From: an uncultured Eubacterium sp.
GTDB taxonomy: Bacteria; Bacillota; Clostridia; Peptostreptococcales; Anaerovoracaceae
Length of the DNA: 23,263 nucleotides
Assembly (NCBI GenBank): GCA_937894585.1
Contig: CALBGO010000002.1
Coordinates: 1-23,263 of the forward strand
Direction of reading: 5' to 3'
Below are positions 1-8,312 of the stretch, piece after piece. A model generated the notes under the pieces. It had not been told where the DNA came from, did not search any database, and worked only from the letters and a program-made list of their open reading frames with translations. A program made the position numbers and the translations under genes. Numbering within the stretch: position 1 is the stretch's first letter; each line of letters starts with the position of its first letter.

Positions 1-126
1 AAAAGGCACTGACTGTTTTTAAAAAAGTGTTCGTAATCGTTTCCTTGAACTCTAATATTCTCGTTTCTCGCATAATAACCGCATCCTTCCCAACTTTATT
101 GATTATATTATATGCATAAATGTGCA

Positions 127-160
127 AAAAATCAATCGTAAAAATTTACGATTGATTTTT
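127..160. terminator. Bidirectional rho-independent terminator after jetD
   Basis: Two perfectly complementary 16-base arms (127-142 and 145-160) flank a 2-base centre. The outer five pairs are A:T, so each strand reads a stem ending in a run of at least five T. It lies about 140 bases downstream of the jetD stop and is the natural end of the Wadjet operon. The symmetry means it could also stop transcription entering from the left edge. Confidence 0.75.
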
Positions 161-197
161 CAATTGGTTTTGACTGCATTTTTCTTTTTTATCCGTT

Positions 198-293
198 TTA
201 ACTCTTTTTATGTTTTTTGTTAACCGGAACCGTTGCGATTATCATCTTCTCACAGCCATTCAATATATTCTGATTCAGGATGAATTCATCCAT
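198..293 (-). CDS. Possible 31-residue small protein after jetD (unrecognised)
   Basis: An ATG at 293-291 opens a 31-codon frame ending in TAA at 200-198, between the jetD stop and the operon terminator. The product starts MDEFILNQNI and ends in a basic tail (KKHKKS). The only Shine-Dalgarno-like sequence is AAAGGA, overlapping the end of jetD about 13 bases upstream, which is too far to be convincing. A perfect 14-bp palindrome (278-291) overlaps the start. No known family is recognised, and this may be a chance frame in AT-rich DNA. Confidence 0.18.
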   Translation of the reverse strand: MDEFILNQNILNGCEKMIIATVPVNKKHKKS

Positions 294-302
294 TTCAGGA
301 AT

Positions 303-1616
303 TCAATCCTTTATTCCGATTTCAGATGATGTCTGACGATTTTTCTGAAGCTTATCCAAATTCTTCTCCAGATTCATTTTCGCCTCCTGATACACTACGA
401 TTTCCTGCTCCAGTTTTTTTCCTGTGCGCAGCATTTCCTCAACCGTCTTTCGCAGTGTATGAAAATCTGTTTTGCAAAGGCTTCCTGCTTCTGATTCTGC
501 TTCAAGCGCTTTTTGCAATACCGAAAGTGCTGCTCTGTCTGCTGCGGTCAGGTCTCTTGCGTGTTTTTCGTATCTTTTCAGTTCCTGCACTCCCATATGC
601 ATCGGATGAAAATCGATTCCGGTCCTCCTGCGAAGATCCAGAAAAATCCGGATGCCGCCTGCATCAATATCGCCGAAATGGTAAAAGACAGTATCATAAC
701 AGATTTCCTTAAGTTTTCGAAGAAGCTCCACTTTGGCGGAAGCAGCAAATCCCCCCAAATAGATCATCAGGGAGTCTTCCTCTTCAAATCTGTAAAATGC
801 CGTAAGGTTTTCTACCGTAATCACTTTTGCCGGAAGACAGGCGGAGTCAAAAGAAAGAAGGTGCAGATCCTGTCCCGCAATACCGACGCCCTGTTTCAGA
901 CATTGAAGATTCACTTCACCGCCCGGTATTCGAACCCTTGCGCAGCCTTTCAGCAATACCGTCCTCGGCTGCTTCAGAATTCCAAAATATTCAAAATCCG
1001 TATCGTTCTCTTTACCGAAATCACGACAGATTTCCAGGATACTTCCCTGCAGCTGTTCAAATACTTTGGAATCTCCGTAAACCATCATCGAAAACTCCCG
1101 TAAGAAACATTCCCTGTTCTTTTTCTTCCACTGATATGCAGCTTCCACGCCTCTGATTACCTGATAAAACCGTTCCGGTGCAGTAAAATCCACATAGCGC
1201 TTTACGGATTTTCCTTCCGATAAACGTTGGCGAATATAGGAAAAGCATTCTCTGACCGCTTCGCAGCATCCACCGCTTTCACGCTCAAACCCTTCCATAA
1301 ACCGCAAAACACATGACTGCTGCACTGCTGCAGGCTGTCTGTCTAAAAAACGGTAAATCTCAGTCATTGCCTCCGGCACCAGTTCCACTTTCTCCAGAAT
1401 ATGCCCTTTCCTGCCGCCTTTCCAGTGAAGTCGGACAAAACCCTTCTCTTCAAGTAAAAAAAGCTGCTGGTGAATCAGGTCATACTCAGTTCCTGTAATT
1501 TCAAAATATGCCGGAAGATTCTTCTCCGTCAATGTAAAATAAATCCGTCGGCTGCTTTTACTTCTCTCGTACCGGTCTGTCAGATTTGAGAGAATCCGTT
1601 TATCATATCGCTTCAT
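303..1616 (-). CDS. jetD: Wadjet system nuclease subunit JetD (Toprim, DUF2220-like)
   Basis: This is a 437-residue protein matching JetD, the nuclease of Wadjet anti-plasmid systems. The N-terminal part (about 1-250) is the arm region that docks on the SMC complex. The C-terminal part is a Toprim fold related to topoisomerase VI-A/Spo11. The catalytic acid is Glu269 (ITVENLTAF), and the metal-binding Asp-x-Asp pair is D316/D318 (HFGDIDAGG). In the family, JetD cuts closed circular DNA after JetABC has extruded it as loops. The start ATG overlaps the jetC stop by 4 bases (ATGA), implying translational coupling. The ribosome binding site is weak (AAAGAG), which fits coupling. Both catalytic motifs are intact, so it should be active. 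It is the last recognisable gene of the operon. Confidence 0.93.
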   Translation of the reverse strand: MKRYDKRILSNLTDRYERSKSSRRIYFTLTEKNLPAYFEITGTEYDLIHQQLFLLEEKGFVRLHWKGGRKGHILEKVELVPEAMTEIYRFLDRQPAAVQQSCVLRFMEGFERESGGCCEAVRECFSYIRQRLSEGKSVKRYVDFTAPERFYQVIRGVEAAYQWKKKNRECFLREFSMMVYGDSKVFEQLQGSILEICRDFGKENDTDFEYFGILKQPRTVLLKGCARVRIPGGEVNLQCLKQGVGIAGQDLHLLSFDSACLPAKVITVENLTAFYRFEEEDSLMIYLGGFAASAKVELLRKLKEICYDTVFYHFGDIDAGGIRIFLDLRRRTGIDFHPMHMGVQELKRYEKHARDLTAADRAALSVLQKALEAESEAGSLCKTDFHTLRKTVEEMLRTGKKLEQEIVVYQEAKMNLEKNLDKLQKNRQTSSEIGIKD

Positions 1617-4600
1617 ATTTCTACTCTTTCATAGTCGAATTTTTCTACAAAACTGCTGCCGCCTTCTTTGAGCACCAGCAGCGTATGTCCGACAGAAGGC
1701 TGTATGTACTGAATCTTGTCCGGCGGTGCTGCCACAATCATCTGAAGAGGCAGTTTTCTGAAAAACTCCAACACACCGCTGATTCTCTCGTCGTCCATAT
1801 TGTTAAAGGCTTCATCCATCAAAATCAGGCCGATGGAATCACCGCCGATCGCGCCCGAATACAGCTGCATAAATGACGCGGCAACGGTAACATAAAACGG
1901 CGTCTGCGTCTCCCCGCCGCTTTTTTCCTCGCTGACTCTGGAATAATAGTAATAGTTTCCGTCGCTGTGGGTGATGCGGATATCGTAATCCATGTATGTT
2001 CTGTAATCTGTGAATTCCTCCAGGGTTTTTCCGCCCTCATCATCAATCGTCAGCTTTTCAAACAGCTCGTCGATTACCTTCTCATGACGCCGGTGAAACT
2101 GTCCCGAAAGCAGAGACAGGCCTTCTCCGATATTAAAATCATCCATAATCATATCATAGTATTCTCTGTATTTTCTGCTGCCGAAATATTCAAAACGGTA
2201 ATGGTCATCTCCGAAGGGAATCTCCTCAAGCGCCTTGTTGAGCCGAACAAATTCTGCTCTCGCCTGCTTGATATTCTCCTGCAGCCGCGAAAGGAACTGC
2301 TCCCTGAATTCAGTTTCTGCAGCTTTTTTCGCCTCAGCCACCTTGCTTTCATAGGAAAGCAGCTGGGAATCTCTCAGATAAATATACAGATTTTCAAATT
2401 CCGTATACCCTTCCAGGCTGATTTCCGCCCCCATTTCAAAAGAAGACTTGTACCTGCCCATAGCCTCGTACAGTTCTCTTACGGCAACTTCCAGCTTTGT
2501 CAGATTTCCTTTTCGGGTGTTGGTGTAATTTACTTTCAGCTCCTGATTACTGCGGCTTCCCAGAATGCTTTCGAATTTTTCGCAAAGGGAAGGAAGATCA
2601 TTTCCTAACTGGTCTTCCAGTGCAGAAAGCGACTTAAGCAGAGCCTCCCTGTTTTCTATAATGCGATTGAGATGTTCCTGAAAATCAAAAAGTCTGCCCT
2701 GTTTTTCCCCAATTTCATTCTGCAAATTTCCCATCTGTTCATCCAGTCTGGCGCATTCACTTTTCATTTCATTGTACTGCTGCTGTTTCAGAAGATAAGC
2801 GTCATCGGTACGAACCTTTTTCACTTCTTCAGAAAGCTGTTTTTTTCGCTCCTGCAAATTGAGATAGGTTTCCATGCGGTCCAGTCTATAGCGGATTTCG
2901 ACTTCTGCTTCCCTGTTCAGAAGCTCCATTCTGCCTTCAAGAAGAGCAAGTTTCTTCAAAGATTCCTCCCGCTTCGCCAGAAGTTCTTTCTGAAGCTCTT
3001 TTGCCTGCTCCAGCTGAATCCTGTACGCCTCCTGACCGATATAAGGGACCTTGTAAGTATTCGGGTTCAGAACGGAAACTACCTGATTCTGATACCGCAT
3101 GCACTCTCTTGTAATCGATTTCCGATGCATTTTCAGCTGTTCCGGTCTGCCGCAGAGCATGACAGTTCCCATAATCATATTCACATAACGCTTCGCATGA
3201 ATATTCTCAGAAGAAACCATCGACGCCAGGCTTCCCTCCTCTGCATTCTCGTATTTTTCCAGGCCTTTTGCATTGATAATACCGGCGCCGTAAAGTTTTT
3301 TCCTTTTACGCAGCCGTTCATACACGCTGACTGCCACGTCAAAGTCCTCCGGATCCACCAGAAGATAAAACTTCTGCCGGTTCAGATAGCCTTCCACCGC
3401 ATTTCTCCAGGATTCATCTGTAATATTCAGAAGCTGGCAGAGGATTCTGACCGTTCCCTGCCGCTGCAGCTTTGCAAGTTCCTTCTCAATTGCAGATTTC
3501 AGTTCCGTTACATTCCCGTCGTACTCCAGCTGTTTTCTGCTGAGATTCTCTATTTTCAATCCGTTTTCTCTGATTTTCAGATCCAGATTCCGTTTCTTTT
3601 CTGTTTCTGCAAAAATTGCCTCGCTGCACTTTCTGCTTTCCCGTTCTTTCAGAGAAACGACGGCATCAGCTGCATCTCTTGCAGCTGCAAACTCTGCAAC
3701 ACTACCGTCTTTTGCAAATGCCTGCGTAAAGTCCCGAAGGCACTGCTCCCCGGGCAGCTCTTTTAAAAGGCGCTCCGCACTCTCATACGCATTCCTGATC
3801 GACAGACTCAGATTTTTAACATCCGCAGAAAGCAGACGTATCTGATCATCCAGCATTTCAATTTCTTTTTTCAGCTGATTCTCCAGACGGAAGCTTTCAC
3901 TTCCGGAAAGTTCGGCAAAAAGAGTCTCTGTCAGATTCTGCCTTTCTCTGCGTTGGCCCGTGAGACGATTCAGGCTCTGTTTCAGGCCTCCCAGCTGCCG
4001 GCCGATGTTTCTCAGAGATTTTTTAATGCGTGTTTCTTCCTCCCTGCTGATTTCCACATCCATTCTGGTCAGAAAGTATTCATAAAACCTTTCTTTTTCC
4101 TGACAATAAACAACCGCTTTATGCTTATCTATAATCCCGGAAAGCAGTTCCAGCTTCCTCTTGGTAGTCTGAAGCAGAATTTCAAGTTCCTTAAAGGTTC
4201 GCACATTTTCCCGCAGCGACTCTATATTCACTTCCTTCTGATCCAGCACATATGAGTAGACAAAGTCCTTGATATCGCTGATCGGCTTGAATGCCAGAGA
4301 TTTTGGAATCAGCTCGAAAAACTTATCTTCAAGTCTGCCGAATCTTCCCTTGTAATCCCTGCGCACATCCCGCTGCACTTTGCTGGCCATAGCAAGCCGT
4401 TTCTGATTAAAGAGTCTGAAATTGCTGATGTTCCTTGGCCGGTTCTTTTCGATAAAGTATTCATCTTTCAGCACTTCCTTTTCCATCCTGTACCAGATAC
4501 AGTTTTCACTGTCCTCCGTCATAGAGTCCACCACTGCGCCGATGATAAAAGGATTCTTTTTTGCCTCGTCATAAAATTCCAGCGCAACATGTGCTGTGAT

Positions 4601-4858
4601 TTTCCCGGTTCTCTCATAGGGCCGGTTTTCGATTCCGGTCTTGCAGCGCACATAGCCGGACAGCTTTCGTTTTCCGTTTTCATGGGCCGCTTTATTGAAA
4701 TTGTTTTTCGATGCGGTGATTACAAATTGCAGTGCGTCCAGAAGGGTGGATTTTCCTGCCCCGTTTTCCCCCGAAAGAAGTACGGAATCTCCAATTTCAA
4801 TTGTCTCATCAAGAAATCTGTGCCAGTTAATCAGTCTGACCTTCATAAGTTTCTTCAA
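1613..4858 (-). CDS. jetC: Wadjet SMC-like ATPase JetC (MukB/SbcC-like)
   Basis: This 1081-residue protein is the SMC ATPase of the Wadjet complex. The Walker A motif GENGAGKST is at residues 30-38. The ABC signature (KSGGE, about 979-983) and Walker B with catalytic acid (LILMDE, D1015/E1016) are at the far C-terminus. Between them is a long Lys/Glu/Leu-rich region typical of two antiparallel coiled-coil arms, with a hinge-like globular segment near residues 450-620. In the family, JetC dimers with JetA and JetB extrude DNA loops using ATP and sense small circles. The start is TTG at 4858, preceded by GGGGGAGG with 6-base spacing. An in-frame ATG at 4846 lies 18 bases from that site and is less likely. 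It overlaps the end of jetB by 32 bases and the jetD start by 4. Confidence 0.94.
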   Translation of the reverse strand: MKKLMKVRLINWHRFLDETIEIGDSVLLSGENGAGKSTLLDALQFVITASKNNFNKAAHENGKRKLSGYVRCKTGIENRPYERTGKITAHVALEFYDEAKKNPFIIGAVVDSMTEDSENCIWYRMEKEVLKDEYFIEKNRPRNISNFRLFNQKRLAMASKVQRDVRRDYKGRFGRLEDKFFELIPKSLAFKPISDIKDFVYSYVLDQKEVNIESLRENVRTFKELEILLQTTKRKLELLSGIIDKHKAVVYCQEKERFYEYFLTRMDVEISREEETRIKKSLRNIGRQLGGLKQSLNRLTGQRRERQNLTETLFAELSGSESFRLENQLKKEIEMLDDQIRLLSADVKNLSLSIRNAYESAERLLKELPGEQCLRDFTQAFAKDGSVAEFAAARDAADAVVSLKERESRKCSEAIFAETEKKRNLDLKIRENGLKIENLSRKQLEYDGNVTELKSAIEKELAKLQRQGTVRILCQLLNITDESWRNAVEGYLNRQKFYLLVDPEDFDVAVSVYERLRKRKKLYGAGIINAKGLEKYENAEEGSLASMVSSENIHAKRYVNMIMGTVMLCGRPEQLKMHRKSITRECMRYQNQVVSVLNPNTYKVPYIGQEAYRIQLEQAKELQKELLAKREESLKKLALLEGRMELLNREAEVEIRYRLDRMETYLNLQERKKQLSEEVKKVRTDDAYLLKQQQYNEMKSECARLDEQMGNLQNEIGEKQGRLFDFQEHLNRIIENREALLKSLSALEDQLGNDLPSLCEKFESILGSRSNQELKVNYTNTRKGNLTKLEVAVRELYEAMGRYKSSFEMGAEISLEGYTEFENLYIYLRDSQLLSYESKVAEAKKAAETEFREQFLSRLQENIKQARAEFVRLNKALEEIPFGDDHYRFEYFGSRKYREYYDMIMDDFNIGEGLSLLSGQFHRRHEKVIDELFEKLTIDDEGGKTLEEFTDYRTYMDYDIRITHSDGNYYYYSRVSEEKSGGETQTPFYVTVAASFMQLYSGAIGGDSIGLILMDEAFNNMDDERISGVLEFFRKLPLQMIVAAPPDKIQYIQPSVGHTLLVLKEGGSSFVEKFDYERVEI

Positions 4859-5438
4859 GATTTTCCTCCCCCTTTCGGTAAATTTCTATTTTCTGATACA
4901 CCCTTCGGATATCCTCTGCGCGTACCGCAAGAAGAAGTGCATCAGACAGAAGAATTCTGCTGTCCTCACGGGTGAGATCGCCGTCAAGCGGCTCAATCAG
5001 ATTCAGTTTTTTAAACAGCCTCAGAGAATTATTCAGCGTAGTTCTGTCAATGAGCCTGTCTCTGATTTTCAGCGCCATAAATTTTTCCTGAATCTCACCG
5101 ACCTCGGCAATGATGTCATAAGGATTCAACTGCCGCTTCTTTTCATCGATGAGAATTCTTAAAATCAGCAGAATGATCGAATCAAACAGTTTCAGGCTGA
5201 GCCGGTTATATCCCAGTGTATTGACAAGATGCACAACACCGTATTCTTCATTGAGTTCCAGACGGCCGCCCAGAAATTCAAAGTACTCCGAAAGCTCCTT
5301 TTTATATCTGACCGCAAAATAATATTCGTTTTTTGTATTCTCATTCTTTCTGCAGATAAAACAGCCGCTGAGCAGAAGATTTGCAGTTTTTTTAAAGGCT
5401 TCCCTGTCTTTTGACGGAAGACCTGCCGGATCAAACAT
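4827..5438 (-). CDS. jetB: Wadjet KITE subunit JetB (MukE-like, DUF4194)
   Basis: This 203-residue protein has the size and position of JetB, the MukE-like KITE subunit that dimerises and binds the JetA kleisin and DNA. It is rich in helices with winged-helix character. The central segment (about 85-150; KKRQLNPYDIIAEVGEIQEKF) resembles DUF4194 proteins. The ATG at 5438 is preceded by AAGAGGT, which lies across the jetA stop codon, and only 4 bases separate the two genes. Its 3' end overlaps jetC by 32 bases, and the strong jetC ribosome binding site lies inside its coding sequence. The assignment rests partly on the fixed jetA-B-C-D gene order, because KITE proteins diverge quickly. Confidence 0.88.
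   Translation of the reverse strand: MFDPAGLPSKDREAFKKTANLLLSGCFICRKNENTKNEYYFAVRYKKELSEYFEFLGGRLELNEEYGVVHLVNTLGYNRLSLKLFDSIILLILRILIDEKKRQLNPYDIIAEVGEIQEKFMALKIRDRLIDRTTLNNSLRLFKKLNLIEPLDGDLTREDSRILLSDALLLAVRAEDIRRVYQKIEIYRKGEENLEETYEGQTD
4865..4872 (-). promoter_or_regulatory. Strong ribosome binding site selecting the TTG start of jetC
   Basis: GGGGGAGG on the minus strand lies 6 bases before the TTG at 4858 and 18 bases before the alternative ATG at 4846. The spacing decides for TTG. The site lies inside the jetB coding sequence, so jetC translation can start independently of jetB termination. Confidence 0.6.
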
Positions 5439-5442
5439 ATGG

Positions 5443-6843
5443 TTACCTCTTCTTTTTATAAATTAAAAAATTATGAAATGCCGCATTCTCGTCGCGAAAA
5501 TAATCTTCCTGAGTCCTGACACCAAAGGAAAGATTCTTTCTCTGACCGTAAAGTCTGATATAAATCAGGCGGATAAACGCTTCGTCTGTATCATGGGGAA
5601 ATTCGCTGGCCTGCAGCTGCTCTCTATCTCCCAAAATTTCATCTACATACCTTTCGATTCGTTCCGTGCTCATCACACGGCTCAGCCGCTTTGCCATACT
5701 GCGGAACCGCTTTTCTTTTTCTCTGCTGTCAGTTCTGACTTCAGGCAGTGCTTCAGGTTCAAATTCCGATTTTTCCGCAGGCGGCGTATAAAACGACTGC
5801 CCGTCAAGAAATTCGCTTCTGTAAATGGAGATCAGTTCATCGAGAAATTCAAATCCCGCTGCAGCATGCAGATCCGTCTCAGTTCTGACGGCCTCCTCGC
5901 TGATTCTAAGCAGAATTTCCCGCAGCTGTCCCCTGATATCATCTTTTTCGGTCAGCATGAACTTTGCCCTGCTGACTGCGGCCCGCTGGTACTTTGTACT
6001 GCGTCTGATAATCTCATCAATCAGATCATCCATATGCTGAAATGCATCGATAATACTGCTGAGCGCATCGTAAACCTGCTCTTCCGCTTCTTCTGCACCC
6101 GTTTCGTTGATTTCCGCAAACTCCGCAGCTGCTTTGCGGATATACTTCCTGTCGTCTTTTTTTGCGCTGAGCCGCTCTATAATCTCCGGTCTGAATTTTG
6201 CCACATTGTCTGCTGTAATCAGCCGATGAAACGCCTTGTCCACAATTTCCATTTTGTAGTCTACCAGAAGATTTTCCATAATTTCTGCCACGGTACGATA
6301 TCTGGTCAAATTGTCAATATATTTTTTAATGCTGGAATTGAGATTCTTCAGTCCTGAAATCAGCCGGTCCGTATTTTCATAGATCTGCATCAAGGCCAGG
6401 CCCGGATTTGCTCCGGAGCTTTTCGCCAGATTATAAATTGCATAGATATAACTCTGATACTCCATCTTCTCTTTTCTGGCAACCCGAATCAGTGTTCTGA
6501 GAATTTCCACAGCATAATCTTCAAATACGATTTTCTTTTCGTTACTGTTATTGGTTTCTGTCAGGATCCAGCCGCAATCCTCCATACGGCGCAGAACAAA
6601 GAACGCTTTTTCCCTGCTGCTGCGCAGGCTGCGGCTGTCTGCGTCATCATCCTCCTGAAAATCTGTAGCAAAAGCCGAATCAAAATAGAGTTCCAATTCC
6701 TCTGCCGCATCATCTCTTGCTAAACCAAAAGAAAGCCTTTTTTCCGTAACTGAAAACAGCTTATAAATGCATTCCCAGTATAAAGTTCTGTTTTTCCCCG
6801 ACAAAAGGGAGAAAAAATTTTCCGGCAGCACATCAAACAGCAT
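5443..6843 (-). CDS. jetA: Wadjet kleisin subunit JetA (MukF-like, DUF5716 type)
   Basis: This 466-residue protein is the first gene of the Wadjet set. The N-terminus (MLFDVLPENFFSLLSGKNR) matches the DUF5716-type JetA proteins common in Clostridia. That points to type II rather than the DUF3375 JetA of type I, but the subtype call is from memory. The family is a kleisin: an N-terminal winged helix (about 1-110) joins a helical linker and a C-terminal winged helix (about 390-466), closing the JetC ring and holding the JetB dimer. The middle contains charged helices. The ATG at 6843 is preceded by AAGAGGT. The gene lies 84 bases after yaaA, with no clear terminator or promoter in the gap, so it is probably cotranscribed with the stress genes upstream. 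Confidence 0.88.
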   Translation of the reverse strand: MLFDVLPENFFSLLSGKNRTLYWECIYKLFSVTEKRLSFGLARDDAAEELELYFDSAFATDFQEDDDADSRSLRSSREKAFFVLRRMEDCGWILTETNNSNEKKIVFEDYAVEILRTLIRVARKEKMEYQSYIYAIYNLAKSSGANPGLALMQIYENTDRLISGLKNLNSSIKKYIDNLTRYRTVAEIMENLLVDYKMEIVDKAFHRLITADNVAKFRPEIIERLSAKKDDRKYIRKAAAEFAEINETGAEEAEEQVYDALSSIIDAFQHMDDLIDEIIRRSTKYQRAAVSRAKFMLTEKDDIRGQLREILLRISEEAVRTETDLHAAAGFEFLDELISIYRSEFLDGQSFYTPPAEKSEFEPEALPEVRTDSREKEKRFRSMAKRLSRVMSTERIERYVDEILGDREQLQASEFPHDTDEAFIRLIYIRLYGQRKNLSFGVRTQEDYFRDENAAFHNFLIYKKKR

Positions 6844-6927
6844 CAGTACCTCTTTTCTTATTTTCTTATTTATGGTTCCGGAAAACCTCCGGATTCCGCC
6901 TGCAGCTTATACTCCTGCAGTAAAAAA

Positions 6928-7827
6928 TCATCCCTTGTTATCAATCTTTTCAAACACATATTCTGTCTCTGTAGAAAGCGCTTCTCTGAACACATAGCCA
7001 AGTCTGTCGAATTTCTGCATTTCCGCAGGCTCTGCGATTCTGTGTTCTGCCATAAATCGCACCATTTCGCCTCGCGCCATCTTTGCATAAGTGCCTTTGG
7101 TCACCAGTTTATCTCCCGACCTTTCGCAGAAATTCACAGTAATATATCTGTCGCTTGAAGTCAGATATTTTTCGATGGATTTGGAATACTCGCGGGATGC
7201 AAGGTTGACTATAATCCCGCTTTCGTCTCTGACCGCCCGGTACAGTGCATCCCCCCAGAAATCATACAAGTTACTGCTTCCACCGGGTTTCCCGCTGATA
7301 TTTACGCTGAGGTTTCCTTCTGCAACCGCGCCGGCACTGCCCCCGATGTTCCCGTCAGCACTTTCCCAAACAGTTGCACTGCCGCTTCCGCTGCCATGTC
7401 CGCCGATTTCCGCCTTCGCCTGCATCTCCAGTCTGTAGGGCGTCACGCCGTCCATAGCCCGCAGTACACCGTAAAAGGCGGACAGAATGCGAAGATGTTC
7501 CTGCACATAATCAAAATGACCGTCTTCAAAAACCGCCGGCGCCATATACTGATAAGCAAGTCCTTCATAAGACAGCACCGCCGGCGTAAGATTTCTGTAC
7601 AAATCCATCTCTGCAAGACGGTTAAAATTCTGTTCTGCAATTTTATCGCTGCAGCCCCAAAGCCACTTCAGTTCCGCATAGGACTGCCCTTTAAGCCACG
7701 CCGAAATCTCTTCTGTTTTCTCAAGATACTGAGGCTTTGTGATCTCAAACCCGTAGAAAGACTGTCCGAAAGAGCCGCCCTCATCCAAAACCTTCATTTT
7801 CTTTGCGGGAGAAAGAATAATCTTCAT
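6928..7827 (-). CDS. yaaA: Peroxide stress protein YaaA with Gly/Ser-rich insertion
   Basis: The N-terminus MKIILSPAKKMK and the motifs HLRILSAFYGVLR (111-123), TPYRLEM (129-135) and LYDFWGD (187-193) are those of YaaA (UPF0246/DUF328). In E. coli this DNA-binding protein lowers free iron and protects DNA during peroxide stress. It is 299 residues, against about 255 usual. The extra length is a Gly/Ser/Ala-rich segment at about 142-186, between PYRLEM and LYDFWGD; that interval is 11 residues in E. coli and 51 here. The rest appears complete. The start ATG overlaps the bcp stop by 4 bases, so the two are translationally coupled and the pair reads as an oxidative-stress unit. jetA follows 84 bases later. 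Confidence 0.92.
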   Translation of the reverse strand: MKIILSPAKKMKVLDEGGSFGQSFYGFEITKPQYLEKTEEISAWLKGQSYAELKWLWGCSDKIAEQNFNRLAEMDLYRNLTPAVLSYEGLAYQYMAPAVFEDGHFDYVQEHLRILSAFYGVLRAMDGVTPYRLEMQAKAEIGGHGSGSGSATVWESADGNIGGSAGAVAEGNLSVNISGKPGGSSNLYDFWGDALYRAVRDESGIIVNLASREYSKSIEKYLTSSDRYITVNFCERSGDKLVTKGTYAKMARGEMVRFMAEHRIAEPAEMQKFDRLGYVFREALSTETEYVFEKIDNKG

Positions 7828-8282
7828 TCTGAAATCTCCTGCAGCATTTTTTCCGGATCGTCGGCTGCTTTGACCTTGTCATTTCCTTTTACGATAATCC
7901 CCTCTTCATCAATGAGATATGTGGTGCGGACTACTCCCATAGAAACTTTTCCGTACAGCTTCTTTTCCTTCCATACATCATAGGCTTCAATCACCTTGCG
8001 TTCCGGATCGGAAAGCAGCGTAAAAGCCAGTCCGTACTTTTCAGAAAAGCGTTTGTGGGAAGCAACGGAATCCTTGCTGACACCCAGAACCACAGCGCCT
8101 TTTTCTGTAAACTGAGGGTACCTTTCAGAAAAGCCGCATGCCTGTTTCGTACAGCCCGGCGTACTGTCCTTGGGATAAAAGTATAGAATTACTTTTTTGC
8201 CGGCATAATCGCTCAGCTTATGCATTTCTCCATTCTGATCCGGAAGTTCAAAGTCCGGCGCTTTCATTCCTGTTTCTAACAT
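7824..8282 (-). CDS. bcp: Thiol peroxidase Bcp (bacterioferritin comigratory protein, peroxiredoxin)
   Basis: This 152-residue peroxiredoxin of the Bcp/PrxQ class reduces hydrogen peroxide and organic hydroperoxides with thioredoxin. The active site DSTPGCTKQACGF contains the peroxidatic Cys44 and, five residues on, the resolving Cys49, as in E. coli Bcp. The thioredoxin-fold start (GMKAPDFELPDQNG) and the length are typical. It is cytoplasmic, with no signal peptide. A strong AGGAGGT precedes the ATG at 8282. The stop overlaps the yaaA start (ATGA), and the upstream hypothetical gene ends 30 bases before it, so all three are probably cotranscribed. Confidence 0.95.
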   Translation of the reverse strand: MLETGMKAPDFELPDQNGEMHKLSDYAGKKVILYFYPKDSTPGCTKQACGFSERYPQFTEKGAVVLGVSKDSVASHKRFSEKYGLAFTLLSDPERKVIEAYDVWKEKKLYGKVSMGVVRTTYLIDEEGIIVKGNDKVKAADDPEKMLQEISE

Positions 8283-8312
8283 CTATATACCTCCTGAAAA
8301 ACAATATCTTTT

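Noticed and set aside
278..291. 14-bp palindrome GGATGAATTCATCC as a recombination or attachment site
   Set aside because: It is a single copy with no integrase or second site in the window; it may be chance or a minor binding site.
2672..3766. Long plus-strand frame (364 codons) opposite jetC
   Set aside because: It is antisense to a well-supported SMC coiled-coil gene, with low-complexity Phe/Leu/Gln-rich translation and no ribosome binding site.
6844..6927. Terminator or separate promoter between yaaA and jetA
   Set aside because: Only 5-bp hairpins without a T tract and a TATAAG box without a matching -35 were found.
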